64,000 bases of DNA from Cyanobacteria bacterium CYA (GTDB taxonomy: Bacteria > Planctomycetota > Phycisphaerae > Phycisphaerales > UBA1924): positions 62,001 to 126,000 of the forward strand of contig RHKP01000004.1 of NCBI GenBank assembly GCA_008363215.1, in the 5' to 3' direction. Positions within the stretch are counted from its first letter, which is position 1. Every line of letters starts with the position of its first letter. Position numbers and translations under genes: made by a program. Under the pieces are notes generated by a model, which saw nothing but the letters and a program-made list of their open reading frames with translations, was not told the origin of the DNA and made no database searches. Positions 29,275 to 41,636 of this stretch are shown here, one piece after another.

Positions 29275-29454
29275 GTGAGGTTCTCGACGGGTCGGTTGGC
29301 CGGTTGAACGGTGAGTATGAGAGAGTCGCGCCAATCCAGGTCGAAAAGCCGGGCAGACTGCTTGGCATCGGCGGTGCGACGAGAGCCATCCGACGGGCTG
29401 AGGAATCGCGAGAAAACGAAACCTTCCGAAGCGTAATGCTGCAGGGAGATACGA

Positions 29455-29462
<8 letters not shown>
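29271..29462 (+). CDS. Small predicted protein B between rpoB and rpoC
   Basis: A 63-aa frame that starts in the ATGA shared with small protein A and ends 8 bp inside rpoC, so all three frames interlock. The product is charged and hydrophilic: [20 protein letters not shown], then [20 protein letters not shown]. The GCAGGGAGATACGA just upstream of rpoC, inside this frame, provides the rpoC ribosome binding site. G/C-ending codons are about 63% by hand count, like small protein A and unlike the neighbours. No known family is evident. The interlocked layout is the main support. Confidence 0.42.
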
Positions 29463-33840
<4,378 letters not shown>

Positions 33841-33855
33841 GGCACTCGATGACGG

Positions 33856-33887
33856 CGGAGAGGTGCACGTCTTCGGGCACCTCTCCG
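33856..33887. terminator. Hairpin after rpoC between convergent genes (copy 2)
   Basis: Stem CGGAGAGGTGC / GCACCTCTCCG (11 bp) with a 10-nt loop ACGTCTTCGG. It matches the hairpin at 12603-12636 in stem and loop; the one stem difference is compensatory (A-T there, G-C here at the fifth pair from the loop). No T-run follows on either strand. Confidence 0.65.
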
Positions 33888-33918
33888 GGCGGGCGTGCCG
33901 ACGCCCAAACGTCGAGGA

Positions 33919-35205
33919 TCAGTCATACTGAAGCAGGCGTCGCTCGCCGTCGAGGGCGCGCTCGCGCGTCAGATCCTGCGTGAACTCCAGCGTGCCCAAA
34001 TAGGTGCCCGCTTCGTTACGCACCGCGAAGTAGCGGATCTGCACGAAGCGCCCCTGGCGCTTGATCCAGAAATCGGCTGTGTCCTGCCGGCCGCTCTTGA
34101 AGTCATCGAGAATCCGGTTGACCGTGTCCACGCTCGACGGCGGATGGCAGAACTGCACCTTCCGCCCGATCACCGCCCTGGGACGCACGAACACGCGTTT
34201 GGGGCCTTCGCTGAAGAAGCGCACGCGATCGTCGGCGTCGACGAAGGTCAGGTCCACCGGCATCGTTGAGAAAATGGCCAGTAACTGTTCGACGGACAGC
34301 GAACCGGTCGGAAAGGTGATCGACGCCGGCGGGATCAGTTCCTCGCCTGTGCGCGGGCCTGGACTGACCGCCAGCACCATCGTGCCGTCCGGCTGTGTCT
34401 GGATCAATGCCTCGTCCGGGTTGACCGCTCGTCTGGCCGTCGCCCCGCTCGCCCGTGCCTGCTGCCCCGGAGACATGTACGAGCCTGCCGGATCGATCAG
34501 GCACCAGCCGAAGCGAGGTGACTGTTCGTGGATCTCGCCCCATTCGCTCTCGCTCAGGTGCGACAGGGCCATGGGCAGCAGGACGTTCTCTTCCTCGAAC
34601 ATCATCTCTTCCACCGCGAGCAGGGTCCGCTCAGCCGCCTGGCGCGCCGAACACGTGCAGTGGTCTTCGCACGCGATAGACTCGCCCAGTTTGCCAAGCA
34701 ACGCCCGCACCTTGTCGTCCTTGCTCCACATCACGCGCGACGACTCGGTGATCCCGTGTCGCTTCAGGCACGAAAACAGCAGGTTCTCCTTGCGCGCGTA
34801 GTGCTTATCCAGGTCCATCAGTTCATTGAAGCGTGCCAGCGCCTCGTCGCGATTGCCCGTCTCCAGCGCGGCGCGCAGGGCATCCATCGTCCCGCGCAAC
34901 GCTGTGTTCTCACGCAGGAACACGTCGACCGGGTGTCCGCTCGGCACCGCCGGGTGGGCGCTCTGGACCATCGTCTCGCCAGTCGCCTGAGCATGCAGAT
35001 CGCTCGTCCCCATGATCTGCTCGATCGGAGTGCCCCGCGCGATCAACTGCTGCTCCATCGCCGCAATCTCCGACGGCTCGCACGAACGAACCAGTCTGGC
35101 CAGATCGGGGCGCACCCGCTCGGGGCTGGCGCCCTGATGCAGGCGTTCGATGATTTTGGTCAGCGCGGCCACTCGGGCCGCCGGATTGTCCAGTAGCTCG
35201 CTCAT
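33919..35205 (-). CDS. DUF438 / hemerythrin / PAS sensor-like protein
   Basis: A 428-aa cytoplasmic protein with three parts. Residues ~10-75 are DUF438 (AALTKIIERLHQGASPERVR). Residues ~90-220 are a hemerythrin-type four-helix bundle with candidate di-iron ligands in HPVDVFLRENTALRG, DLDKHYARKENLLFSCLKRH and EEMMFEEENVLLPMALSHL. Residues ~305-415 are a PAS domain with GRKVQFCHPPSSVDTVNRIL and TADFWIKRQGRFVQIRYFAV. Such proteins are thought to sense oxygen, NO or redox state; there is no output domain, so partners are needed. The ATG at 35205 has CGGAG upstream. It is divergent from a multiheme cytochrome, which suggests a functional link. Confidence 0.85.
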   Translation of the reverse strand: MSELLDNPAARVAALTKIIERLHQGASPERVRPDLARLVRSCEPSEIAAMEQQLIARGTPIEQIMGTSDLHAQATGETMVQSAHPAVPSGHPVDVFLRENTALRGTMDALRAALETGNRDEALARFNELMDLDKHYARKENLLFSCLKRHGITESSRVMWSKDDKVRALLGKLGESIACEDHCTCSARQAAERTLLAVEEMMFEEENVLLPMALSHLSESEWGEIHEQSPRFGWCLIDPAGSYMSPGQQARASGATARRAVNPDEALIQTQPDGTMVLAVSPGPRTGEELIPPASITFPTGSLSVEQLLAIFSTMPVDLTFVDADDRVRFFSEGPKRVFVRPRAVIGRKVQFCHPPSSVDTVNRILDDFKSGRQDTADFWIKRQGRFVQIRYFAVRNEAGTYLGTLEFTQDLTRERALDGERRLLQYD

Positions 35206-35314
35206 CGTGCAGACTCCGTCGCCGGCAAAGGCCCAATCCATATTAGGTAACTAGATCCAGAGATCCAGAACATTCCGGACATTCTTGCCCGTAGTCGCAA
35301 GTTTACGCCCGGGC

Positions 35315-35343
35315 TTGTACCTGACTCGACGATCCTCTATTCT
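35315..35343 (+). promoter_or_regulatory. Promoter of the dockerin cytochrome gene
   Basis: TTGTAC (35315-35320), a 17-bp spacer and TATTCT (35338-35343), 62 bp before the start codon at 35405. Spacing is ideal; the -35 is a three-of-six match. Confidence 0.5.
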
Positions 35344-35362
35344 GGGGCCGTCTCGGAGCGAC

Positions 35363-35377
35363 TTGACCACCTGTCAA
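35363..35377. promoter_or_regulatory. TTGAC-N5-GTCAA dyad downstream of the cytochrome promoter
   Basis: A perfect 5-bp-arm inverted repeat, TTGAC-CACCT-GTCAA, lies 20 bp after the -10 and 28 bp before the start codon, a repressor position. The half-site recalls FNR/Dnr-type boxes (TTGAy-N4-rTCAA), but the spacer is one base longer, so the regulator is undetermined. Confidence 0.4.
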
Positions 35378-35404
35378 AACTGGCGAAAACGGGGGACTAC
35401 CAAG

Positions 35405-37231
35405 ATGAACTCACTTCGCCTGGCGACCAGCGCCCTCGTCCTCGCCCCGTGCTCCTGGGCTCAGGTCACGCCTCCGCCTACCACGCTCGATGACTTTTTC
35501 GGCCCCGGCTCGCAGCCGGGCAGCATCGAAGAGGTACTCGATACCGCTACCCGCTGCGGCACCTGCCACGGCGACTACGACCTCAACGACGAGCCGTATC
35601 GTCCGTGGGCCGCCAGCGCCATGGGCCAGGCCGCTCGCGACCCCGCCTTTCACGCCGCCATGACCATCGCCAACCAGGACGCGCCCTTCGCCGGCGATCT
35701 GTGCCTGCGCTGTCACCTGCCGCAGGGATGGATCCAGGGTCGCAGCGTCCCGACCGACGGCTCGGCCATGCTGCCCGACGACTTCCAGGGTGTTTCGTGC
35801 AGCACCTGTCACCGCATGGTCGACCCCTTCGGCGATCCGGCCCAGAACCCTCCCGAAGACGTCGGCATCCTTGCCGGCACGCCCGACCTGCCTGTCAACC
35901 CGCACTCGGCCCAGTACGTGATCGATCCGTCGGACATCCGCCGCGGGCCGTTTGACCTTGACACCTTTGACTACCACCAGTGGCGGCAGGCGCCGTTCTT
36001 TGCGCAGTCTTCGCTGTGCATCACCTGCCACGACGTGTCCAACCCGGTCTACAGCCGCCAGCCTGATGGCACCTATGCGCCCAACGACTTCGGCGCTCCT
36101 GCACCCTCCTTCGACAAGTATGACCAGTTCCCCGTCGAGCGCACTGGGAGCGAATGGCTGGCCAGCGCGTTCGCCCTGGGGCCGATCGAGATGGGCGGAC
36201 GCTTCGGCGGCAACATCACGGCCGTCAGTTCCTGCCAGGACTGTCACATGCCCGACACCACCGGACGCGGGTGCTTCATCAGCAGCAGGCCCATCCGCAG
36301 CAACCTGCCCACACACTACTTCAACGGCGGCAACACGTGGCTGCTCAATGCGGTCCGCAACCTCTATCCCGACTCAGTCACGCTGCTTACGCCGGCTGCG
36401 GTGACGGCTTCGATCGCGCGGACGGTGCAGATGCTTCAGAACGCTTCAGATCTGGAGGCGTGGCAGGACGGCTCCAAACTTGTCGTCCGCGTCATCAACC
36501 ACAGCGGGCACAAACTTCCAACGGGGTATCCCGAGGGTCGCCGCGCCTGGGTGAACGTGGTCTTTCGCGACGCCGAGGGCGCACTCGTGCTCGAACACGG
36601 GCACTATGACAGCACTACGGCGCTGCTCGACTTTGACTCGACCAAGGTGTACGAAGCCAAGATCGGCGTCGACGCGGCCGTCAGCGCGCTGACCGGTGTG
36701 CCCGAGGGCCCGAGTTTCCACTTTGCGCTCAACAACACCTGGTACAAGGACAATCGCATCCCCCCGCGCGGGTTCACCAACGCGGGCTTCGCCGCCGTAC
36801 AGGCCGCCCCGGTCGGATACTCGTACATGGATGGGCAGTACTGGGACGACACCGAGTTCACCGTCCCGGCCGGCGCGACCGAGGCGCTCGTGCGGGTCTA
36901 CTACCAGTCGGTCTCGAAGGAGTACGCCGAGTTCCTGCTCAATGAGAACGTGACCAATGACACGGGCAACGTGTTCTATCAGCAGTGGATCGCCACCGGG
37001 CGCAGCACGCCCGTGTTGATGGACACGCTCACACTGGCAGTCGAGGCGAGCGGCCCGTGCAACGACGCCGACTTTGCCGAGCCCTACGGCACGCTCGACT
37101 TCTTCGACGTGCAGGCGTTCCTGCAGGCCTTCTCCATGCACGACCCCTCCGCCGACCTGACCGGCGACGGTCTGTACGACTTCTTCGACGTCCAGGCGTT
37201 CCTGTCGGCCTTCTCCTTCGGCTGCCCGTGA
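35405..37231 (+). CDS. Pentaheme c-type cytochrome with GC-type dockerin C-terminus
   Basis: A 608-aa exported electron-transfer protein. A signal peptide (MNSLRLATSALVLAPCSWAQ) is followed by five CxxCH heme c sites: CGTCH (C51), CLRCH, CSTCH, CITCH and CQDCH, all within about the first 290 residues. Additional histidines (DPAFHAAM, NPHSAQY) could be distal ligands. Residues ~345-555 look like a beta-rich domain without hemes (LVVRVINHSGHKLPTGYPEG). The C-terminus has two dockerin units, LDFFDVQAFLQAFSMHDPS and LTGDGLYDFFDVQAFLSAF, ending GCP. The ATG at 35405 has GGGGGA upstream. The hemes imply periplasmic or surface redox chemistry; the dockerin suggests sorting to the cell exterior. Confidence 0.9.
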   Translation: MNSLRLATSALVLAPCSWAQVTPPPTTLDDFFGPGSQPGSIEEVLDTATRCGTCHGDYDLNDEPYRPWAASAMGQAARDPAFHAAMTIANQDAPFAGDLCLRCHLPQGWIQGRSVPTDGSAMLPDDFQGVSCSTCHRMVDPFGDPAQNPPEDVGILAGTPDLPVNPHSAQYVIDPSDIRRGPFDLDTFDYHQWRQAPFFAQSSLCITCHDVSNPVYSRQPDGTYAPNDFGAPAPSFDKYDQFPVERTGSEWLASAFALGPIEMGGRFGGNITAVSSCQDCHMPDTTGRGCFISSRPIRSNLPTHYFNGGNTWLLNAVRNLYPDSVTLLTPAAVTASIARTVQMLQNASDLEAWQDGSKLVVRVINHSGHKLPTGYPEGRRAWVNVVFRDAEGALVLEHGHYDSTTALLDFDSTKVYEAKIGVDAAVSALTGVPEGPSFHFALNNTWYKDNRIPPRGFTNAGFAAVQAAPVGYSYMDGQYWDDTEFTVPAGATEALVRVYYQSVSKEYAEFLLNENVTNDTGNVFYQQWIATGRSTPVLMDTLTLAVEASGPCNDADFAEPYGTLDFFDVQAFLQAFSMHDPSADLTGDGLYDFFDVQAFLSAFSFGCP

Positions 37232-37262
37232 GCGTACGCCTTCTCGGCCGTACACTGGAGAT

Positions 37263-37856
37263 GTGAGCCGCGAGTATCGGAACAAGAGCGAGCCGTCCGC
37301 CGCACGCAAGCGCGCCGTCGTCGATGAGTCCATCCTCCTGCGCGACCGGGCCTACGACGTGGCGCAGGTCACGTTGCAGTTCCGCGACGGCTCCAGCCGG
37401 ACGCGGGGGATCATCCGTCATCGCGGGGCCGTCATCGTCCTCCCGCTGCTCGATGACGGGCGGATCGTCCTCATCCGCAACCACCGCTGGGTTGTGGGGC
37501 GCACGCTGGTCGAACTGCCCGCCGGAGGGCTCGAAGTGGGTGAGGAGCCGATCGTCGCAGCCGCCCGCGAATGCGCCGAGGAGTCCGGCTTCCGGCCGCA
37601 ATCAGTCGAACACCTGGGCGATTTCTACACCTCACCGGGCTTCAGCGACGAACGGATGTATGCATTCGTCGCGCGCGAACTGAGCCCGGTCGGGCAGCAT
37701 CTCGAGATCGACGAATCCATCGAAGTCTGCCCGGTTTCGGCAGGCGAGGCACTGGACATGATCGATCGCGGACACATCGTTGACGCCAAGACCATCGTGG
37801 CGCTGCTGCTGGCCGAGCGCCGCGGGCTGCTGGGAACGCGGAGGAACCCGTCGTGA
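37263..37856 (+). CDS. Nudix hydrolase, ADP-ribose pyrophosphatase-like
   Basis: Hydrolyses a nucleoside diphosphate linked to another moiety, most likely ADP-ribose or an ADP-sugar. The 197-aa protein contains a complete Nudix box GGLEVGEEPIVAAARECAEESGF with all catalytic glutamates. A fold typical of the ADPRase group (HRWVVGRTLVELPAG before, LGDFYTSPGFSDERMYAFVA after) surrounds it; the proline-containing SPG motif after the box supports ADP-ribose specificity. The GTG start at 37263 has GGAG 3 nt upstream. The stop codon overlaps the GTG start of the M50 protease (GTGA), so the two are translated together. Confidence 0.9.
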   Translation: MSREYRNKSEPSAARKRAVVDESILLRDRAYDVAQVTLQFRDGSSRTRGIIRHRGAVIVLPLLDDGRIVLIRNHRWVVGRTLVELPAGGLEVGEEPIVAAARECAEESGFRPQSVEHLGDFYTSPGFSDERMYAFVARELSPVGQHLEIDESIEVCPVSAGEALDMIDRGHIVDAKTIVALLLAERRGLLGTRRNPS

Positions 37857-38869
37857 GCGGTGATCGATGGGATGTGGATACGGCTTCCGGAGGCCGGGGC
37901 GGGGGGATGTGGGCCGACATCCGGCGCTCGCTGGGCAACTCCGACAACCCGATGTCCTGGGGCTTCCCGCTTTATCGCCTCGCTGACATTCGTGTCCGCG
38001 TTCACCTCTTCTTCATCGTCTACATCATCGCCGAACTGCTTCGTGCGGCCGGCAAGGGCGACATGGGCTTCACCGCCCTCATCCTCGGCACGTTGTTCGC
38101 CATCGTCCTTCTTCACGAGTACGGACACTGCTTCGCTTGCCGCTGGGTGGGCGGTCAGGCCGACGAAATCCTGCTCTGGCCCCTCGGCGGGCTGGCCTAC
38201 TGCCGACCCCCGCATGACTGGAAGTGCGACCTGATCACCACCGTCGGCGGCCCGGCGGTCAACGTGCTGCTGGTGCCGATCCTCGGCGGGGTCGTGTTTG
38301 CTTTCGTCGGCAACTGGAGCGCGATCATCTTCAACCCGTTTCACCCCTATGCCCAGGGATGGCAGTGGGTGATGGGAGAGTCGGTCTTCGTGCGCGGGGT
38401 GTGGACCGCGTACTACGTCAATCTCGCCTTGCTGGCGTTCAACGTGTTGTTGCCGATGTACCCGATGGACGGCGGGCGCATCGTGCAGGCTCTCTTGTGG
38501 CGCCGGTGGGGCCATCACAGGTCACTGGAGATTTCCACGCTGACCGGGCTGGTCGCAGCGGTGTGCCTGGCAATCGCCGGCGTCGTGGCCGGAGAGACAC
38601 TGCTGCTCGGCATCGCCCTCTTCGGCGGGCTGACCTGCTGGGTGCAGCGCCAGCAGTTGAGAATGGGGATGTATGCCGAAGCGGAGTTCGTCGAGCGCGT
38701 GCAGCGTGGCCCGGGCAAGGCCGATCTGAAGCGCCGCGAGAAGCAGCAGGAGCACTTCCAGCGCGTCGAGCAGATTCTGGACAAGATCTCGCGCCAGGGC
38801 ATGGGCTCGCTGACGCGGGCCGAGAAACGCACACTCCAGACCGAAACGAAGCGAAAACGCGGGTCGTGA
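37853..38869 (+). CDS. Site-2-type (M50) intramembrane metalloprotease
   Basis: A 338-aa membrane zinc protease. The first ligand motif is HEYGH (IVLLHEYGHCFACRW), and the second is in NVLLPMYPMDGGR, the variant of NxxPxxPxDGG. About six hydrophobic segments frame these. It has no PDZ domain, unlike RseP, and resembles the SpoIVFB/planctomycete type. The C-terminal ~50 residues are a cytoplasmic charged tail with VEQILDKISRQGMGSL and an ERRTL-like end; the next gene, a rhomboid protease, ends in a very similar segment. The GTG start overlaps the Nudix stop. Substrate unknown; regulated proteolysis of a membrane protein is expected. Confidence 0.88.
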   Translation: MSGDRWDVDTASGGRGGGMWADIRRSLGNSDNPMSWGFPLYRLADIRVRVHLFFIVYIIAELLRAAGKGDMGFTALILGTLFAIVLLHEYGHCFACRWVGGQADEILLWPLGGLAYCRPPHDWKCDLITTVGGPAVNVLLVPILGGVVFAFVGNWSAIIFNPFHPYAQGWQWVMGESVFVRGVWTAYYVNLALLAFNVLLPMYPMDGGRIVQALLWRRWGHHRSLEISTLTGLVAAVCLAIAGVVAGETLLLGIALFGGLTCWVQRQQLRMGMYAEAEFVERVQRGPGKADLKRREKQQEHFQRVEQILDKISRQGMGSLTRAEKRTLQTETKRKRGS

Positions 38870-38924
38870 CGCCCAACCCTCTTCCCCGGCGGGGCACAGG
38901 GTGGATCGCACATCCGGTTCGCGT

Positions 38925-38945
38925 ACGCCTTCCGGGCCAAGGCGT
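38925..38945. terminator. Hairpin after the M50 protease gene
   Basis: ACGCCTT / AAGGCGT (7-bp perfect stem) with a 7-nt loop, 56 bp after the stop codon. No T-run follows; it may stop or process the transcript before the rhomboid gene. Confidence 0.35.
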
Positions 38946-38990
38946 GGGCCGGCTGGTCAACCGCACCCCGACGCATCGACCATCGCGTTG

Positions 38991-39050
38991 CCTCCATTCT
39001 CCACTCGCCGGTGCCCATCTCCCAAGCCCCGTTCCCCATTGCCCTTCCCG
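38991..39050 (-). repeat. GGCAxxGGG-type intergenic sequence, copy 3
   Basis: On the minus strand this tract reads GGCAATGGGGAACGGGGC, followed by GGGAGATGGGCACCGGCG, between the M50 and rhomboid genes. It resembles 24329-24416 and 16597-16642. The family likeness is by eye. Confidence 0.4.
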
Positions 39051-39099
39051 CATAACATCGCCCGGTTCCCTTTCCCAACCATTGACTGCGGACGCACGC

Positions 39100-40233
39100 A
39101 TGGGCATCTACGACCGCGAGTACATCAAGGAAGGACGGAGCGGGGGCGGGGGCTTCTCAGGCCGCGCCGCGCGCGGGCCGGGCGGGCTGGGACGCCTGCG
39201 CATGCTCAGCGTCACCGCATGGCTCATCGTTGCCAACTGCCTGGTCATGCTTGCCCAGATGGGTCTGACCAATCTCGGCACGCCCGTTCGCATCGCCACC
39301 CAGTATTTCGGGCAGCACAACGCCGCCAACGTTCAAGACCCCAAGGAACTTCAGCAGTTCTTCGTACCGCTCAATACGGACGCGCTGGTCCCGGTCTTCA
39401 CGCCCGTCCCCGAGGCCGCCACGCGCCAGCAGCGCAACGTCATCGCCCGCCCGCTCTTCGACGGCGTTCCCGGTCCCGGGGCCGCCCCCGTCGGACAAGT
39501 CCTCTACAAGGTGATGGACCCCCTCGAAGCCCTCGGACACTTTTCCACCGCCAAGGGTTTTGCCGAACTTCAGGTCTGGAGACTCGTCACCTTCCAGTTC
39601 CTTCACTCCGGCTTCCTGCACCTCTTCTTCAACATGTTCGGGCTGTACGTCTTTGGTCCGCTCGTCGAGCAGCAACTCGGCGGAAAGCGATTCCTGGCCT
39701 TCTACCTGACCTGCGGCATCTTCGGCGGACTCATGTACCTGGTTCTCAATCTGGTCGGCTTCCTCGGGCTCCCGCTGCCCGGAGCCCTGCACACCGAGAT
39801 CTGGACGCCCCTCGTCGGTGCTTCGGCCGGCGTCTTCGGCGTCCTGATGGCCTGCGCCTACATCGCGCCAAAGGCCCTTGTCCGCCTGCTCTTCCCTCCG
39901 GTCTCTCTCGAAATGCGCTGGGTCGTCTATGGCTACTTTGCCATCGCTCTCTGGAACCTCATCTCCGAGGGCAAGAACCAGGGCGGAGACGCCGCCCACG
40001 TCGGCGGAGCCCTTGCCGGCTTCTACTTCATTCGCCGCCCCTGGCTGCTCCGCGACTTCTTCGACGTCTTCAAGGACTCGCGCAAGATCCCGGACCCTGG
40101 CCTCGCCCGCCCCTCGCAGCCCGACCTCGAAATCGACCGCATTCTCGACAAGATCTCCCAGAGCGGCATGCAGTCGCTGAGCGATCGCGAACGCAAGGCC
40201 CTCGAAGCACATTCCCGGCGCGGAAAGCCCTGA
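39100..40233 (+). CDS. Rhomboid-family intramembrane serine protease
   Basis: A 377-aa membrane protease. The catalytic serine is in GASAGVFGVLMA and the catalytic histidine in DAAHVGGALAGFYF; LHSGFLHLFFNMFGLYVFG carries the conserved His/Asn region of the oxyanion hole. A long loop between the first two hydrophobic segments (about 55-155) is larger than usual. The C-terminus, EIDRILDKISQSGMQSLSDR, then ERKAL, resembles the DUF6576-type tail seen on some bacterial rhomboids and matches the tail of the M50 protease next door. The ATG at 39100 lacks a strong ribosome binding site, and the frame upstream runs antisense-like through the M50 gene and is rejected. Substrate unknown. Confidence 0.88.
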   Translation: MGIYDREYIKEGRSGGGGFSGRAARGPGGLGRLRMLSVTAWLIVANCLVMLAQMGLTNLGTPVRIATQYFGQHNAANVQDPKELQQFFVPLNTDALVPVFTPVPEAATRQQRNVIARPLFDGVPGPGAAPVGQVLYKVMDPLEALGHFSTAKGFAELQVWRLVTFQFLHSGFLHLFFNMFGLYVFGPLVEQQLGGKRFLAFYLTCGIFGGLMYLVLNLVGFLGLPLPGALHTEIWTPLVGASAGVFGVLMACAYIAPKALVRLLFPPVSLEMRWVVYGYFAIALWNLISEGKNQGGDAAHVGGALAGFYFIRRPWLLRDFFDVFKDSRKIPDPGLARPSQPDLEIDRILDKISQSGMQSLSDRERKALEAHSRRGKP

Positions 40234-40317
40234 TTGGATGCACATCGGACGAGTTCTCCCGTGTTCCCGACGCCGGACGTTTGCGAGTTTTCGAGCAAAG
40301 GTCCGGGTTGATCTCGC

Positions 40318-41553
40318 ATGAGCGCCCTCCGCTTTGACATCTCCGCCCGCTGTGCGCACACCCGCGCCCGCACCGGGCGCGTGACCACGCTCAACGGCTC
40401 CTTTGACACACCCGCGTTTATGACCGTGGGCACCCGCGCCAGTGTCAAGGGGCTGCTGCCCGAACTCGTCCGCCGCACCGGCGCCCAGATCATCCTCAAC
40501 AACACCTACCACCTCATGCTCCGCCCCGGCGCCGACCTGATCGAGCGCTTCGGCGGGGTCCACCGCTTCATGAACTGGAACGGGCCCATCCTCACCGACT
40601 CCGGCGGGTACCAGGCCTTTTCCATGGCCGATCTCAACGCAGTCGATGACGATGGCGTCACCTTCAAGTCCATCATCGACGGGAGCATGGTCCGCATGAC
40701 CCCCGAACGGGCAATGGAGGTGCAGAACCAACTCGGCTCCGACATCGCGATGGCCTTTGACGACTGCCCGCCCTCGATGGACCCCGATGCCGGACCCACC
40801 AACCAGGCCCGCCTTCGCCAGGCCGCCAAGCGCGACGCGATGCGGAAGAAGGGCTACGACCACGCCGAGCGGTTGCGCGTGGCCAACGAGCGCACCATCC
40901 GATGGCTGGAGCGATGCAAGCGGGCGCATGCGCGCGCGCACGAGCAGTCGCTGTTCGGAATCATCCAGGGCGGGACCGACCTCGAGCAGCGGACCTGGTG
41001 TGCCCGGCGCGTCGCGGCGATCGACCTGCCGGGGTATGCGATCGGCGGAGTGGCGGTGGGGGAGCCGCACGAACAAATCGTCCAGGTAACTCGGCACACC
41101 ACCGCGCTGATGCCGGAGGACAAGCCTCGTTACCTCATGGGGGTGGGGTACGAGCGTGACATCGTGGCGGCGGTACGGGCGGGGGTGGACATGTTTGACT
41201 GCGTGCTGCCCACGCGGAACGGGCGGAACGCCAACGCCTTCACCACGACCGGGCAGATCAAACTCCGCAACGCCCGGTACGCGGAGGACCGCGGCCCGCT
41301 GGAGGCAGGATGTGATTGTCCGGCGTGCAAGCCGGCGGCGCATGGATGGGAGACGCCGGGCGGGCGGGAGTTCAGCCGCGGATATATCAGGTATTTGTTC
41401 AGTGTGGGGGAGATGCTGGGACCAATTCTGGTGTCCCTGCACAATCTGAGGCACTTCCAGAGGCTGATGTTGGACATTCGGCGTGCAATCCGCGAAGATG
41501 GTTGGCTCGACTTCGCCCGTCATTGGCCGGTCGCGGCCGAGGGCTTGATCTGA
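40318..41553 (+). CDS. tgt: Queuine/7-deaza-guanine tRNA-ribosyltransferase
   Basis: Exchanges guanine for preQ1 at the wobble position of tRNAs with GUN anticodons. The 411-aa protein has the nucleophile region ILTDSGGYQAFS, the catalytic block FGIIQGGTD, GGVAVGEPHEQ, the helix KPRYLMGVGYERDIV and the second aspartate in DMFDCVLPTRNGRNA. Zinc ligands follow: CDCPAC and the histidine of LHNLRHF. The gene sits directly upstream of yajC and secDF, the widespread tgt-yajC-secD-secF order. Its start has no strong Shine-Dalgarno sequence. Confidence 0.96.
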   Translation: MSALRFDISARCAHTRARTGRVTTLNGSFDTPAFMTVGTRASVKGLLPELVRRTGAQIILNNTYHLMLRPGADLIERFGGVHRFMNWNGPILTDSGGYQAFSMADLNAVDDDGVTFKSIIDGSMVRMTPERAMEVQNQLGSDIAMAFDDCPPSMDPDAGPTNQARLRQAAKRDAMRKKGYDHAERLRVANERTIRWLERCKRAHARAHEQSLFGIIQGGTDLEQRTWCARRVAAIDLPGYAIGGVAVGEPHEQIVQVTRHTTALMPEDKPRYLMGVGYERDIVAAVRAGVDMFDCVLPTRNGRNANAFTTTGQIKLRNARYAEDRGPLEAGCDCPACKPAAHGWETPGGREFSRGYIRYLFSVGEMLGPILVSLHNLRHFQRLMLDIRRAIREDGWLDFARHWPVAAEGLI

Positions 41554-41636
41554 ACACACAGGTCGGTCGCCCGACGAACCCTGTGGGAGGGCCGGGCGGC
41601 GATCGTCGCGAGAACGCACACATGGAAGAAGGCCTG

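Noticed and set aside
35253-35268. Tandem AGATCCAG repeat in the DUF438-cytochrome spacer
   Set aside because: Two copies of an 8-mer are too short to be called a repeat element; it may be part of a binding site, but no further copy supports that.
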